From NCBI GenBank assembly GCA_951213105.1, contig OX578144.1, positions 80,526,301 through 80,590,300 of the forward strand: 64,000 nucleotides of DNA, written 5' to 3'. Shown here in pieces: positions 1-11,922 of the stretch. A program made the translations under genes and the position numbers. This DNA comes from Amaurobius ferox (taxonomy: Eukaryota; Arthropoda; Arachnida; Araneae; Amaurobiidae). Every line of letters starts with the position of its first letter. Position 1 is the first letter of the stretch. Under the pieces are notes generated by a model that worked only from the letters and a program-made list of their open reading frames with translations, was not told where the DNA came from and made no database searches.

Positions 1-2
<2 letters not shown>

Positions 3-75
<73 letters not shown>
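3..75. repeat. (TA)n microsatellite
   Basis: A nearly pure TA dinucleotide run at the window edge. It is the first of several long TA tracts here, some of which mark insertion points of mobile elements. Confidence 0.95.
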
Positions 76-79
<4 letters not shown>

Positions 80-654
80 AATTAGTAAATCCAATGTTAG
101 AATGTATGTAGTAACTCATAATACACTATTCCAAAAATTTCTACAAAATACAAAGAAATAAAAGAAATTAAGACATAAAGAGGAAATAATAAAGCGTAAT
201 GCAGGTCATAAAGACAAAGACCATCAACAAATTTCAAAAATGAGGAATGAAAATAAGAAAACAAAAAAATCAAGCAAAAAGGCTTGCACATGGAAGAGCT
301 TTAGGCTTAAGATAAGTTCATTTCGAAAAAATTCTCTTCGGGTCCATATATCCCTTCGAAATGAGCACAAAAATGCTTGTTTCTGAAACACAAGATAGAT
401 TTTATCTATAAACTTGTGTTATATGGACGACAAGCATATAGATTGGAACAATAAAGGAAACATAAATATCTTAAAATACACTTCATTAGTGCAACCATGA
501 CAAGCAAAATATGGCTAGACCAATGTTGCCATATGCAGAAATGAAATGATGTGATTTGCTGTTGCCAAAGAGAGTAATAAAAACTGTACTGCGTAAAAGC
601 AATAAAAAGAGATATTCAACAGTTAAAGCTTCAAGATAAAAAGATGAAAATATA

Positions 655-655
<1 letters not shown>
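76..655. other. No gene seen, AT-rich
   Basis: No conserved coding frame or structural RNA was recognised. The one open frame of about 64 codons on the minus strand is low-complexity and has no recognisable domain. Confidence 0.6.
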
Positions 656-696
<41 letters not shown>

Positions 697-862
697 CAGT
701 GAAAGTATGTCCACAGATTTTAATGGGGATCATTCCAAAAGTGTTCAAATTTGTTTAAGTGGTATTGAAGCGTGTTTTTTAATCAAAATTTCAAATTCAA
801 AAAAATTTTAGAAGCATTAATTTCTTAATACAGAGAAAGTAAACACATACTGTATTATATCG
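697..862 (+). repeat. Left 166-bp direct terminal repeat
   Basis: It starts CAGTGAAAGTATGT directly after a TA tract and ends TATTATATCG. The second copy at 3359-3524 matches along its whole length, so the pair acts as direct repeats around the reverse-transcriptase region. Confidence 0.85.
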
Positions 863-1028
863 GCAAAGGGGAACAAGAAAAAAGAAAAATATCAGTTATA
901 AAACAACTCTTGAAAAGATCGAAACATTCATAAAAAAGTGTGTACAGGAATAATAATAAAACCCGGTTAGATCAAAAATCTTATATTTAGTATAAAAAAA
1001 ACGTTATATTCAACGCATCTGGTGTTAT

Positions 1029-2762
1029 TTGAAAGTGTATCAACTCGAAGAACAACTGATTGTTAATAATAATGAAAATGCATGTACAAACTACGCTATA
1101 ATGATGGATTTACTTAAACTAAAAGCCAGTACATTAAACATAGTATTGATATCCTCTACTCAAAAGAAAACTACTACAGCAGGGCCTTTCGTTACAACAT
1201 ACAAAAATAAAAATTATGATGGATTACTAATCAAAACATGTATGAAAAACTTGGCACATCTCTTACCAATACCTAACATCGAAGTAAAACTAATTTATAA
1301 ATTTGTGCAAACCAATGGTAGAAAAATATTTAATTATAACCGCATAAGTAGAAACATCAATGTATATAAAAGTGAAGTATGTAATTGTCAAAACAGCCCT
1401 TATATAGATACCCATCATGGGCACATTATCACTGGAAACCTGGATCTATTGGATAATCACAAGTTAAAATCTATGCTTTAACTTGGTACGAAATTTCGAA
1501 TACAAGATTTCACAAATATTGAAAAGGACTTTGAACAAGATCTGAAGAAATTTACATATAAACTCGTCGTAAAATACAGTATGCCAATACAAGCTTTCAA
1601 AGAATGGCAATACAACCTTGCCATAATGTTCAATCTCCACTACAAAACATTGTGTAAAAACACGTATTATCCTTCTCTTCAAAATGCAGTCAATAAATAT
1701 GAAGATAAATATGTTATAACTTATACTGATAAAGTAGTATGAGATTACGCTTTCACATGCAGAAAATACTACGTTGATACTTTAAAAAATAGTTATCTTG
1801 ACAAACAAATGTACTCCCCTTTACTACAAAATGGAAATTATTTGGTAAATAAAATTAAAGCTCTGTATAAACGCATTGGTATCGAACTTAAAGCAGTTAA
1901 CTTTCCATATCTGGTACTCATACCAAAACTTCATAAAAATCCAGTCAAGTTCCGGCCGGTTACAGTGGGATGTGGATCCTATTTAACAATTGCATATGAA
2001 AAACTTTTAACTATACTTAAAAATGTTATGATTATACTCAAGAAACAAGGAACAGTAATGATAAATAATAGTTACGATGTCATCAACCGACTTCAATTTT
2101 ATAACAAGGATGTACGTTTCAAAAGTTACGATTTCCGTGATTTATTCATCAACATCAATCTGGAAAATCTATATGAAATTTTGAAGGAACTACATGAAAT
2201 ACATGACTTAAAAGAGCATATTACATTCGGAGAATACAAGGACTTGATTCGCATTGTGTTGTTTGAAAACATCTTATTTGATGGCACCAACTATTTTCAA
2301 CAGGTTAAGGGTATTCCCATGGGAGGGGGATGTTCATCCCTGCTCGCCGATCTAAACTTGTATAAATTTGAAAATGGCACTCATATATTACATGAAATGC
2401 CATATTTTCGTTACGTTGACGATATCCTTATTGGGCAATATAAGAATACACCCCAATTTGATTTTACTTTTTATCCAAAAGAACTGGAATTGATCGAGAA
2501 TATAAGTAAGGAGGAAGATAGTGTTGATTTTCTAGACATCACTCTAAAACATGACAGTAGATATGGTACTTATACCGTCTTATATGACAAGAGAAACAAT
2601 TTCAATATGGAACTCAATCACATTATTGATTGGAGGTCCAATTTGACCAAAAACATTTTCAGAAATGTCGTCATTGGTCACCTCAAAAGAAATCAACGGA
2701 TTAATACTTTCAAGTCTGATTGCATCATGCATAATAGGAATATTATGAAGGAGGCAATATAA
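1029..2762 (+). pseudogene. Penelope-like reverse transcriptase, two in-frame stops
   Basis: One frame runs across the region but is broken by TAA at 1479-1481 and TGA at 1740-1742, with no frameshift. The first part carries a Cys/His-containing stretch (CNCQNSPYIDTHHGHIITG) typical of the segment ahead of the RT core in these proteins. The last 317 codons from 1809 carry the RT motifs in order: PKLHKNP..FRPV, a motif A aspartate in YDFRDLFININ, motif B GIPMGGGCSSLLADL and the catalytic YVDD in RYVDDIL, then DFLDITL. This order and the PKLHK and GIPMG signatures match Penelope-like rather than LTR or LINE enzymes. The frame stops soon after the thumb region. It sits between the two 166-bp direct repeats. 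The copy cannot make full-length enzyme unless the stops are read through. Confidence 0.8.
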
Positions 2763-3273
2763 CGCGGAATTATCCAATTGGCTTCCTGACATGTTATTAT
2801 AATTCCCTATTTAATACAAAAAAGGGAGAAAATGCTTATTTAAAGGATATGGCAGAGGTATAGAACGATGAAGGTGGAAATAACGAATTACGCATGCGTA
2901 AACTGCGTTTATATATGATGCACTCTGGCATTTGCTGCATTTCCATTCTTTTCCTCTCCCTTGCGATCCTGGTTGATTCCTATTTGTTTACTTTGCACTT
3001 TTTCGAGTGTTTTTGACTTGACACATTTACGGAAGTATGGCTAATGCATGGCATTGGTACCGTGAGTGTTGCCCGGGCATAAAAGCAGTCTTTTAAACGG
3101 GAAAGAGGGGTCGCCATCCCCCTCTACCATTTTATGCCTTGCATTTGGTCATTTCCCCCTCTTTTTTCATATGAATCTTGTATGTTACTTTAGGAGAGTG
3201 TGCTGCTTTGCGCCAAATTCTGGAGAATAATTGGATAACTGTGGAATTAATTTTAATCTTATATGTTTACTAT
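2763..3273 (+). other. Non-coding tail of the Penelope-like element
   Basis: It is more GC-rich than its surroundings and has no long frame in any direction. It contains a palindromic TACGCATGCGTA and pyrimidine-rich blocks. By position it is the 3' untranslated part of the retroelement. Confidence 0.45.
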
Positions 3274-3274
3274 G

Positions 3275-3356
<82 letters not shown>
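3274..3356. repeat. (TA)n microsatellite
   Basis: About 80 bp of TA dinucleotides lie immediately before the right direct repeat, just as a TA tract precedes the left one. Confidence 0.95.
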
Positions 3357-3358
<2 letters not shown>

Positions 3359-3524
3359 CAGTGAAAGTATGTTTACAGATTTTAATGGGGATCATTCCAA
3401 AAGTGTTCAAATTTGTTTAAGGGGTATTGAAGCGTGTTTCTTAATCAAAATTTTAAATTCAAAAAAATTTTAGAAGCATTAATTTTTTAATGCAGAGAAA
3501 GTAAATACATACAGTATTATATCG
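3359..3524 (+). repeat. Right 166-bp direct terminal repeat
   Basis: This is the second copy of the repeat at 697-862. Similarity stops at the shared TATATCG end, where the flanking sequences diverge. Confidence 0.85.
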
Positions 3525-4535
3525 TCGAATTACATTTTTTACAATAATATTAAATAAAAATATTTAACATTTAGTGAATACGTACTCTGTATTTGAAAGT
3601 TTTTACAGGCTAAAAGCACTGAGAGCTTTTGTCATTACACAAACGAAAGGAGTTAGAAATAAAAAGAAACAATATCTCAACTTGCTACAATAATAATAAT
3701 AATAATTTCCCTATCAGAACCAAGAAGAAGAAGAAGAAAAGCAGGTATATAATAAAATGGCCTTGTGATGGCAGAACGATGTATCTCAAGATGCGCCGTT
3801 TTGCTGTTATAAGGCTAGTTGGCCTCCTTTTAATGCTATGATATTCTTGTTGAAGGCGTTTTGAAATTAATGCAGATACGAGAATGCGAATGAAATATGT
3901 CCATAGTATTTGAAAAAAAAATTAAAGTTCATTTCAGAATGAGGTTTCTCAAGATTTTTGCCATCTTAGGGCTGATAAGGCTAAACCAACTGTCTGCTTC
4001 CAGTGCTATCCAGAAATTGCTAGTCATTGAACAAATCATAACTTTTCCCCTTTAACAAGGAAACGTTTTTTACCCTAGAGGGCATCAGAGATGATTCTAT
4101 AGAACAGCTGGATGTATTTTTTGTTCAATGCAGAATATATTTGACGAAAAATCGGCGAAGGCAAATACAACCACAACGAAAATATATCTGCGAAAGACAT
4201 CGCTTGGCGGCATGTGTTTGCTTTGCTAACAAATCTTCCATCCCACTAAAAATGAGATATTCCAGTAGTACAATCATCAACCTCATTATTATAGCATTTT
4301 TTTAAATGTAAAACATATATATGTAAAAGAATGCTTAGTGATAAGATCAAACATTTGTTAGATTTAAAATTACAAAATATTAAAAATAGCACCATTTAAA
4401 AATTACGAAGGGGCAACAGAAATTGTTGAAAAATGGTTTCAAAATTGCCCCTTTAAGAAAATGTTTCCACATGGCAATCATATTTGCCATCTATGTTTTT
4501 ACCAAAAAACATTTTTTGAAGCAACTATTTTTCTA
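3525..4535. other. No gene seen; short AAT and AAG tracts
   Basis: Short (AAT)n and (AAG)n runs lie near 3690-3740. The rest is AT-rich with no recognisable domain in either strand. Confidence 0.55.
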
Positions 4536-4539
4536 TATT

Positions 4540-5140
4540 TATTATAAATAGAGCTTAGATGAAGATTAATATGGATTCAGCATCAAATTTCAAAAAAAGG
4601 AAGGCAACTCACTAAGGATTTTTAACTATAGTTCCTTTTCAGTTTTCGGTTCAAAAATGTTTATTTCATGTAAAACAACTTTTTCAGCATTGCTATAGAT
4701 AGAGCTTAGCTAACAACTTATATGGATTCAACATAAATTTTTTGAGGAGGTAGGATAGTTCATTTAGGATTATCATCTACTTTTCAATCATCATTTCAAT
4801 TCAATTTTTATCATCTACGTTTTCAAAAAAAATAAAATTTTTAATCATTTCCCAGGATTGGCAAAAATAAACTTTTTAATCATCTATTTTTTCCAGGATT
4901 ATCTATAGATAAAGCTAGAATGATGACTGATTTGGATTCAGATTCTAAGTCCGGAGGGGGTTGGAGAGCCCACTAAGAATTTACGCTTCCTATTCTGGAG
5001 ATGATACTTTCGATTAAAAAAAATTATAATTTCCTTCAAGCATATATTTATAAAGATTGGCTACAGATAAGGCTTAGATGCTGACTGATATAGATTCAGA
5101 GTCAAAATCTAGAGGGATAGGGAAGTTCACTAATGATTCC
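4540..5140 (-). repeat. Degenerate tandem repeats, about 150-bp unit, inverted arm
   Basis: Units carry the phrase TAGAGCTTAGATGA followed by ATATGGATTCAG. They recur about every 150-200 bp and are the reverse complement of the units at 5985-7045, so the two arrays face each other across a central segment. Confidence 0.65.
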
Positions 5141-5379
5141 TATTCTGTTTTTCCAAAATTTCGTATGGCTGTACAAAATAAGTTTTCAAAAGAGTGTACA
5201 AATGCTTAGTTCATCAAAAATGAAATGTAAACATCATTTGCCACACCATGAGGGATACTTCATACATTTTTTGCCGTATGAATGTTGCAAGTGAAAATAT
5301 AAACAGTAGACGTGAAATATTTAGATTAAAAATGGAGAAATGGAGATAAAAATATTTATTTATTTTCCTTTTTTATTTC

Positions 5380-5885
5380 GTCCAAAAACAAAAAGATCTA
5401 CAACGCGTCAACTTTGAATGTCCTAATACGAATAAAAGAATATTTTCACGCAAAAAGATGACATGTCTCACACAAAATGCGACGCAGTTTGATCAACAGT
5501 TTAGTAGTATTAGGAACACTGGGTGATGAATATTTAGAAATCAGTTTTCCATCGATTTATTGATGCATTTTGAAAAGGTTGTCTGTCTGATTATCGGGAA
5601 ATGCTCTTGGTGTGGTTTTAATGCCGTTCATGCTTAGTTGCAGCCGAGCTGAATGGAAGTCATCTGTAGCGTGGCAGAAATAATGAAAAGTATTGGAAAA
5701 AAAAATAATATGGAGTCGCAGCGTGGGTTGATAAGATGGCTGAGTTTAGAAATTGATATTTTGAAAGTTTTATCACATGTTTTCAAAATTATTGTATTTT
5801 GTCAGTCTGATTTTACATTAAGAAATTTACGAAGGAGCCGTCAAAGCATGACAAGTGGTGTGGAAATTCATTTACGACGATACTA
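5380..5885 (+). repeat. 0.5-kb dispersed repeat, copy 1
   Basis: It matches 8105-8590 over nearly its whole length, including TTGCAGCCGAGCTGAATGG and the phrase ATCGATTTATTGATGCATTT. This copy sits between the two inverted tandem arrays. A 77-codon frame lies within it, but the other copy does not keep that frame, so it is probably not coding. Confidence 0.7.
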
Positions 5886-5984
5886 ATAAGAATTGTACAC
5901 TTATTTCGTACAGTCATGTGAATTTTCTGAAAAACAGGAAGTGACACCGCCCGAACTTGAAGGGGAAATTCTTACTTACCCCCC

Positions 5985-7045
5985 CCCCCTCCTTCGAAAT
6001 TCGATGCTAAATCCATATTAGTCATCATCTAAGCTCTATCTATAGCCAATTCTGAGAAATAGACGTTTGAAAGAAAAATTTTCAATCGGAAGTTGAAATA
6101 TATAGGAAAATCTTTAGCCAGTCCAATGAAATAGATATTTCAAGAACATGTTTGGAACCGGAAAGGGAAAACGTCGGAATTCCACTTCCGATTCCTGAAA
6201 CCCGCTCTTCTGGAATTTAATGCTGATTTCATATTGATCATTATTTAATCTCTATCTATAGCCAATCCGGAGAAATAGATGTTTCAATGAATTATTTTCC
6301 ACCGAAAGTGGAAATCTATGGTGAAGTCTTTAGTCAATTCTATGAAATAGATGTTTCAAGAAAATATTTGGAATTGTAAGTGGAAATCTTTGGAATTCCA
6401 CTTCCAGTTCGTGAAACTCCCTTTCTCTTCAGGAATTTAACGCTGAATTCATATCAGTCATTATCGTCTAAGCTCTATCTATAGCCAATCCTGAGAAATA
6501 GATGTGTCAAGAAAATATTTAGAATTGGAAGTGAAAATCTTCGTGAAACTCCCTTCCTCTTTTGGAATTTAATGCTGAATTCATATTAGTTATCATTATC
6601 TAAGCTCTACAGGCAATCCTGAAAAATAGATGTTTCAAGGAAATTTTTGGAACCAGAAGTGGAAATCCTTAGTGAATCTCCCAATTCTCCTCCGGAATTT
6701 GATATTCAATCCCTATCAGTCATCACATGAGTCTATAGTTGATCCAGAGAAATAGACGATGCAAGGAAGATGTGAAACTTTTTAATTGGAATTGATATCT
6801 CTAGAATTGGAAGTAGAAATCCTTACTGAAACCCTTACTTTCATAAAAATTTAATGCTGAATCCATATCAGTCACCATCTAAGCTCTATCCGTAATAGAT
6901 TTAAAAAAATTGGATGTTTCAAGGAAAATTTTTGAACCGGAAGTTGAAATCAGTGAATCCCCTAACTCCTCAGAAACTTGATGCCGAATCCATATCAGTC
7001 ATTATCTATGCTCTATTTATAGAAAATTTTGAGAAATAGATATTT
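5985..7045 (+). repeat. Degenerate tandem repeats, about 150-bp unit
   Basis: At least six units carry AAGCTCTATCTATAGCCAAT, a GAGAAATAGATGTTTCAA phrase and a TTTGATGCTGAATCCATATC-like phrase. They are diverged, with small insertions and deletions. The same unit is found inverted at 4540-5140. Confidence 0.75.
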
Positions 7046-7142
7046 CAAAAAAAAAATTATCAAACCATTTATATAGTAAAATTTGCCACCAATAATGGGT
7101 GTAAAATATAGAAAATCAAAGCAGCGGGAAATTATTAATTTA

Positions 7143-8100
7143 TTACTTTCCTTATATACATAATGTATAAGGAAAGTATTGTGACGGGGTCGAAAATTCG
7201 AATTCGAGTTTTCGACGGGAGAGCACGTTTCAAGCATCCCTGATCACGAATCAAACATTTTTGAAGTGATGTCTGTGTGTGTGTGTGTGTGTGTGAAAGT
7301 GTGTGTGTGTGTGTGTGTGTGTGTGTCAGTGGGTCTGTGGAGACGATAACTGGCGAACGAATGGACCGATTCGAACCAAATTTGGTACAAAAATCACAAT
7401 CCGTAAACACTGGAAGCCTATTATTTTTATACGCAATCGAATGTTCAGAACCCCCCTAAATTTTCGAATGAAAATTTAAAAAAAATCGTCAAAAAATCAA
7501 AACCACTAATAAAGTTACGCAAATAGACATTTCCTATGTAATTTTTCATTAGAAAACGATTGACATAAATTTTAGAACGCTAACATGAACCGTTCTCGAG
7601 ATATTGCACATTTTTCAAAAAAAATATCAAAAAGTCATATAAAATTGAAAAAAAATCTTGTTGAGAAGCATGTTCACTTTTCATATGTAATACCATGCGA
7701 TAAATTGGGTGACATCATTCTCGTAGATCTAGCTTGTTCCATTCATGAAAAAAGATGCTTTGAGTAATACTTTTGTATTTGAACGCCAATAATCATTTAT
7801 CTGCTGTAAGAATAACTTATTTCTTCGTCCATAACGCTTGGCGAGATTTAGGCGACAAAATTGGCGGAATGTCGCCAACTTGGCGACTTTTTGAAATGTT
7901 GCCAAATTAACGAAAATCTCGCCAAATGGATAAAAATGACGCTAAATCAATGAAAATGACCACTAATTGTCGAAAATTCAATATCTTGGAAAGAATATTA
8001 GTATCTACTATAAGAAAAACCTATTTTTTTTATTTTTACTGTAACAGTAGTAAATTCATTACATTATATAAGGAAAGTCATGTGTTGCCCACATCAGATT
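7143..8100 (+). mobile_element. Family A interspersed repeat, copy 1
   Basis: It opens with a hairpin (7145-7177: ACTTTCCTTATA pairing with TATAAGGAAAGT). A (GT)n tract follows, then the phrase GAATGGACCGATTCGAA, and it closes with TATATAAGGAAAGTCATGTG and TGCCCACATCAGATTTT. Near the 3' side there are TTGGCGA/TCGCCAA words. Other copies are at 14933, 22217 and 47354, and on the minus strand at 45664. No transposase is encoded; the class is unresolved, and a Helitron-like non-autonomous element is one possibility. Confidence 0.7.
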
Positions 8101-8104
8101 TTTT

Positions 8105-8590
8105 TTCTATTGTATCCAAACAAGAAAATGATCTGCAATGTGCCAACTTTTAATGTCCTAATAGAACAATCTTTTCACATGAAAAGAATGACGTCCCATA
8201 CAAAGAGTGACACAGTTTGATAAATAGTTTAGTGTTAGGTACACTATAGGTGATGAATATTTAGAACTCAGTCTTTCATCGATTTATTGATGCATTTTAA
8301 AAAGGTTGTCTGTCAGATTATCGGGCGATGCTCTTTGCGTGATTTTAATGCCGTCCATGCTTAGTTGCAGCCGAGCTGAATGGAAGTCAGCTGTGGCGTG
8401 ATAGAAATGATGAAAGTTATTGGAAAAAAAGACGACGGAGTCCTTGGCTGGATGGCTAAGTATAGACGAGACATATTTTGAAATAGTATTATCACCAATA
8501 TTTCCAACATTATTATATTTTGTCAATATGTTTTTAAAATGAATGCACATTATCACTGACATCGGAAAATGTGTTTTAATTGCAAAGGAA
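8105..8590 (+). repeat. 0.5-kb dispersed repeat, copy 2
   Basis: This is the second copy of the sequence at 5380-5885. It directly follows a family A copy and precedes a minus-strand family B copy. Confidence 0.7.
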
Positions 8591-8661
8591 ATTTCCATTA
8601 CAGTGAAAGCTCTGATGATTTAAGCTTAAAAAAACTCGGCTGAAACCGGAGAAAGAAAAAA

Positions 8662-9418
8662 TCTGGTGTGGGTAGCACATGACTTTCCCTGCAGACTTAT
8701 TTATATCCACGTTCTCTTTATTTTAATTAAATTTAATTCACTTTTAATTCAATTTTCGTTCTCATTTGGTAACTGGACTTATTTTCAAAGGTGGCGTAGA
8801 GAAAATACGTAACAACTAAAATATCTCTAGAACGGCTAGTCCTAGTGGAATGGGGTTGATCTTATTCTTTTCATCGTTAAAAATTACGTATAAAACAAGC
8901 ATTTAATTGGTATATTTGAGCATAAGTAGTTTTTTATTTTAGATTTGAGGGCCATTTTGTAAAAAAATGCAGGTTATTTTTTTTCGAATTGTATCAAAAT
9001 CTAATCAGCACCAGGGTGACCCACAAGTGACTTATTTACCGAATTTTCTGAAATTCGATCCATTAGTTTTCAGCTAGAGTGGATACAAGCTTTTGCAGGC
9101 CATTTCGCAAAAAAAGGCGGGTTTTTTTGTCCCGAATCGTACCCAAAACTAATCAGCACCAGATTCACCCACAAGTGACGTACCTACCAAATTTTATGAA
9201 ATTCGGTCTATTAGTTTTTTAGTCAGAGTGGATACAAAATCTGCACAGACAGACAGACACACAGACACGCAGACACACAGACAGACACACACACAGACAT
9301 CAAGCTAAAAATAGTTTTTTCGTATTCTAGAAGTCTTGAAACGTGTAGATCCGTCGAAAACTCGAGTTGCGATTTTCGGCATGATTACAATACTTACCAT
9401 GTATTGCAGAGAAAGTAA
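8662..9418 (-). mobile_element. Family B interspersed repeat, copy 1
   Basis: Read on the minus strand it begins TTACTTTCTCTGCAATACA, has TCGAAAA/CTCGAG words, a (GTCT)n-like tract and AATTTCATAAAATTTGGTAG-like blocks, and ends GCTACCCACACCAGATTTTT. Its start, block order and 3' end resemble family A, so A and B look like branches of one superfamily. Confidence 0.65.
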
Positions 9419-10604
9419 AAATCATTGTGGATTGTGCCCATACAGTTACACTACAGAGACCATTTAAGGAGTACTACTTGTATAGCTATAATTTTCAGTC
9501 TAATAATGTTGGCTATACAAGTAGAACTAAACACAATGGATTATGAATGCATGAGAAAGTCGAGTGGAGATTCGCCACGTGTTGTCATTTGCAATCCAAC
9601 ATACTAAATAGGAAGCCTTAGATGCTTTCTTTTAGTGTCAGATCCACCAATAATCAATTAAGAGAGAGAGAATGTATGCAGTATATACAGGATGTCCCAA
9701 AAACATTGACCTCGGCTTTTATTCCTTAAATATTGATCTTAGACATCTTAAATAATAAAAGGCAATGTCTGTGTGTGTGTCTGTCTGTGTGTCTGTCTTA
9801 TACACTATACGTTCAGCGACCGCGTGTCGGAGAGCTACGAAATTTGGCAATCGGAGACCCGGGGGGGGGGGGGGGAAGGGGACACGTGAAAACCGATTTT
9901 TAAAATTTTAATTATTTTTTTTGTTATTTAATGTTTTATGCGATTTCGACCGTTTTTTGATTTTTTGCCCTATTTCCTCCACGATCCGGACGTCGTAGAA
10001 AAAAACAAATCACACCATCGGAAAGAGCAGACAATTGCGAGTAAAAATATATCAATTTCAAATTTCAATTTCGATTTCTAATATTTTTTAAAGATTTTAA
10101 AACAAAAGTTACTTTCTGTTCAAAAAAACCAACTTTCGTTTTTAAATCCTTCCATCGTAAAAACTACTCATAATTTCGACTAATAATTTACATTTTTAGA
10201 AAGGTCAAACATCTGGCATTCTTACAAGTCCAATTTGGTCAGGAAATATTCCGTATTGCCCACAGGATCGAGATTTTAAAAGTTTCCGAATTTCAATTTC
10301 TCGGCGTTCCGCTCGGCGTGCCGCTTCTTAACCGGCGTTTCTCCCCAGCAGAAGGAGGGAAGGTGGTGGGTGGGGACGTCAAGGTGGAGGTGACGTCACG
10401 GTTCTGAATGCAGCTCCTTTACTCCATATAAATTATTATATTTATATTTTAAATGATGGAACGATATGGATTTTTTAAATGTATATTTTAACTTTTGGAT
10501 ATTTTAAATGGATATTTTAATTTTATGGATATTTTAAATGATGGAACAATGAAACAATGGAATGAGGATGATGGAATTAAGCATATGGTCATTTTAAATT
10601 GCAA

Positions 10605-11559
10605 ATTAGCGTGCGGAAAGTTAGCGGTAGGCCCGGGTTCGATTCCCGCCACTGCCAAAACTGCCGCCGTGTTTACGTGGAATACGATCACGTTAAATAT
10701 GTGGGTCCGTAAGTTCTTCCGAGAGGTTGGTGGTAGGGGAAGGAGGATACGGCCCCTGTGGATGCCTCCCCCACTACGTTCCCGTCTAAATTGGGTGAAT
10801 ATATAGGAAGTTATGGAGATTGTCTCGGAGGGTGCGGCAGCCCAGTGGTTAGCGCGCGGGAATTGCACTCAGTAGGCCCGGGTTCGATTCCAGCCACTGC
10901 CAAAACTTACGCCACGTTCACGCAGAGTACGATCACGTTAAACATGTGGATTCGTGAGTCCTTCCGAGCGGTTGGTGGTAGGGGAAGGAGGGTACGGTCT
11001 AAATTGGGTGAATAAAAAGAAAGTTATGGAGATTGTCGCGTAGGGCGAAGTAGCCCAGTGGTTAGCGCGCGGGAATTGCATGCGGTAGGCCCGGGTTCGA
11101 TTTCCAAAATTGCCGCCGTGTTCACGCGGAGTACGATCACGCGGAATAAACATGTAGGTCTGTAAGTCCTTTCGAGAGGTTGGTGGTTGGGGAAGGAGGG
11201 TACGGTCCCCGTGGGTGCCCCTCCCACTGGGTTCCGGTCTAAATTCGGTAAATAAAAAGAAAGTTATGGAAAATGTCGCGGAGGGCGAAGTATCCCAGTC
11301 GTTAGCGCGCGGGATTTGCACTAGCGCGCGGGAATTTCTCTCGGTAGGCCCGGGTTCGATTCCCGCCACTGCCAAAACTGCAGCCGCGTTCACGCGGAGT
11401 ACGATCACGTTAAACATGTGGGATCGTAAGTCCTTCAGAGAGGTTGGTGGTAGGGGAAGGAGCGTACGGTCTCTGTGGATGCATCCCCCACTGAGTTCCT
11501 GTCTGAATTGGGTGGCATTTCCTGGCCATCCAAACAGTTACCTTACACCTTTCTGGTAT
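10605..11559 (+). repeat. Tandem array of four SINE-derived units
   Basis: Four tRNA-headed units lie head to tail (about 10605-10798, 10830-11010, 11041-11250 and 11278-11559), joined by a constant linker close to AAAGAAAGTTATGGAGATTG. Each has the B-box GGTTCGATT(T/C)C. The first lacks most of the A-box side, and the second lost a middle piece. A further copy follows at 11699. The constant linker shows local amplification, not independent insertion. Confidence 0.75.
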
Positions 11560-11698
11560 GGATATTTTAAATGGATATTTTAATTTATAGATATTTTAAA
11601 TGGATATTTTAATTTTATGGATATTTTAAATAATGGAACGATGGAACGAGGATGATGGAATTAAGCGCTTATCATATGGTCATTATAAAATTTAAATT

Positions 11699-11922
11699 AG
11701 CGAGCGAGAATTGCACCCGGTAGGCCCGGGTTCGATTTCCGCCACTGACACGGAGTACGATAATGTTAAACATATGGGCCCGTATGTATTTCCGAGAGGT
11801 TGGTGGTAGGGGAAGGAGGGTACGTTCCCTGTGGATGCCTCCCCCACTGGGTTCCGGTCTAAATTGGGTGGCACATCCTGGCCGTCCAACCAGTTACCTC
11901 ACACCTTTCTGGTAGGTCGCGC
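11699..11922 (+). mobile_element. tRNA-derived SINE copy inside the Helitron
   Basis: It contains GGCCCGGGTTCGATTTCC, then the conserved body and the 3' part ending ACACCTTTCTGGTAGGTCG. It lacks the A-box head and the CAA tail. A 120-bp leader of GGATATTTTAAAT words at 11567-11698 repeats the leader at 10487-10605, so leader plus SINE was duplicated together. Confidence 0.7.

Larger units (their letters stand above)
656..3524 (+). mobile_element. Penelope-like retroelement with direct terminal repeats
   Basis: The unit has a (TA)n tract, a 166-bp direct repeat, a reverse-transcriptase frame, a non-coding tail, a second (TA)n tract and a second 166-bp copy of the same repeat. The two repeats have equal length and differ at roughly nine positions by eye. 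Penelope-like elements are known for such pseudo-LTR direct repeats, and endonuclease-lacking members exist in that class. No GIY-YIG endonuclease frame was seen after the reverse transcriptase, which fits either an EN-lacking type or a truncated copy. The outer edges are inferred from the repeats; no clear target-site duplication was found. Confidence 0.65.

Noticed and set aside
694..862. Hammerhead ribozyme in the direct repeat
   Set aside because: I looked for the CTGATGA and GAAA core words in both strands of the repeat and found no acceptable core. A covariance search could still find a degenerate one.
694..3524. LTR retrotransposon interpretation of the direct repeats
   Set aside because: The repeats lack TG...CA ends, no integrase, protease or gag was seen, and the RT motifs are Penelope-like.
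10488..11583. Frames of 85-159 codons in the SINE array
   Set aside because: They follow the repeated SINE units and have GIEPGP/GPGSIPAT-type translations of the B-box region; no family match and no conservation beyond the repeat.
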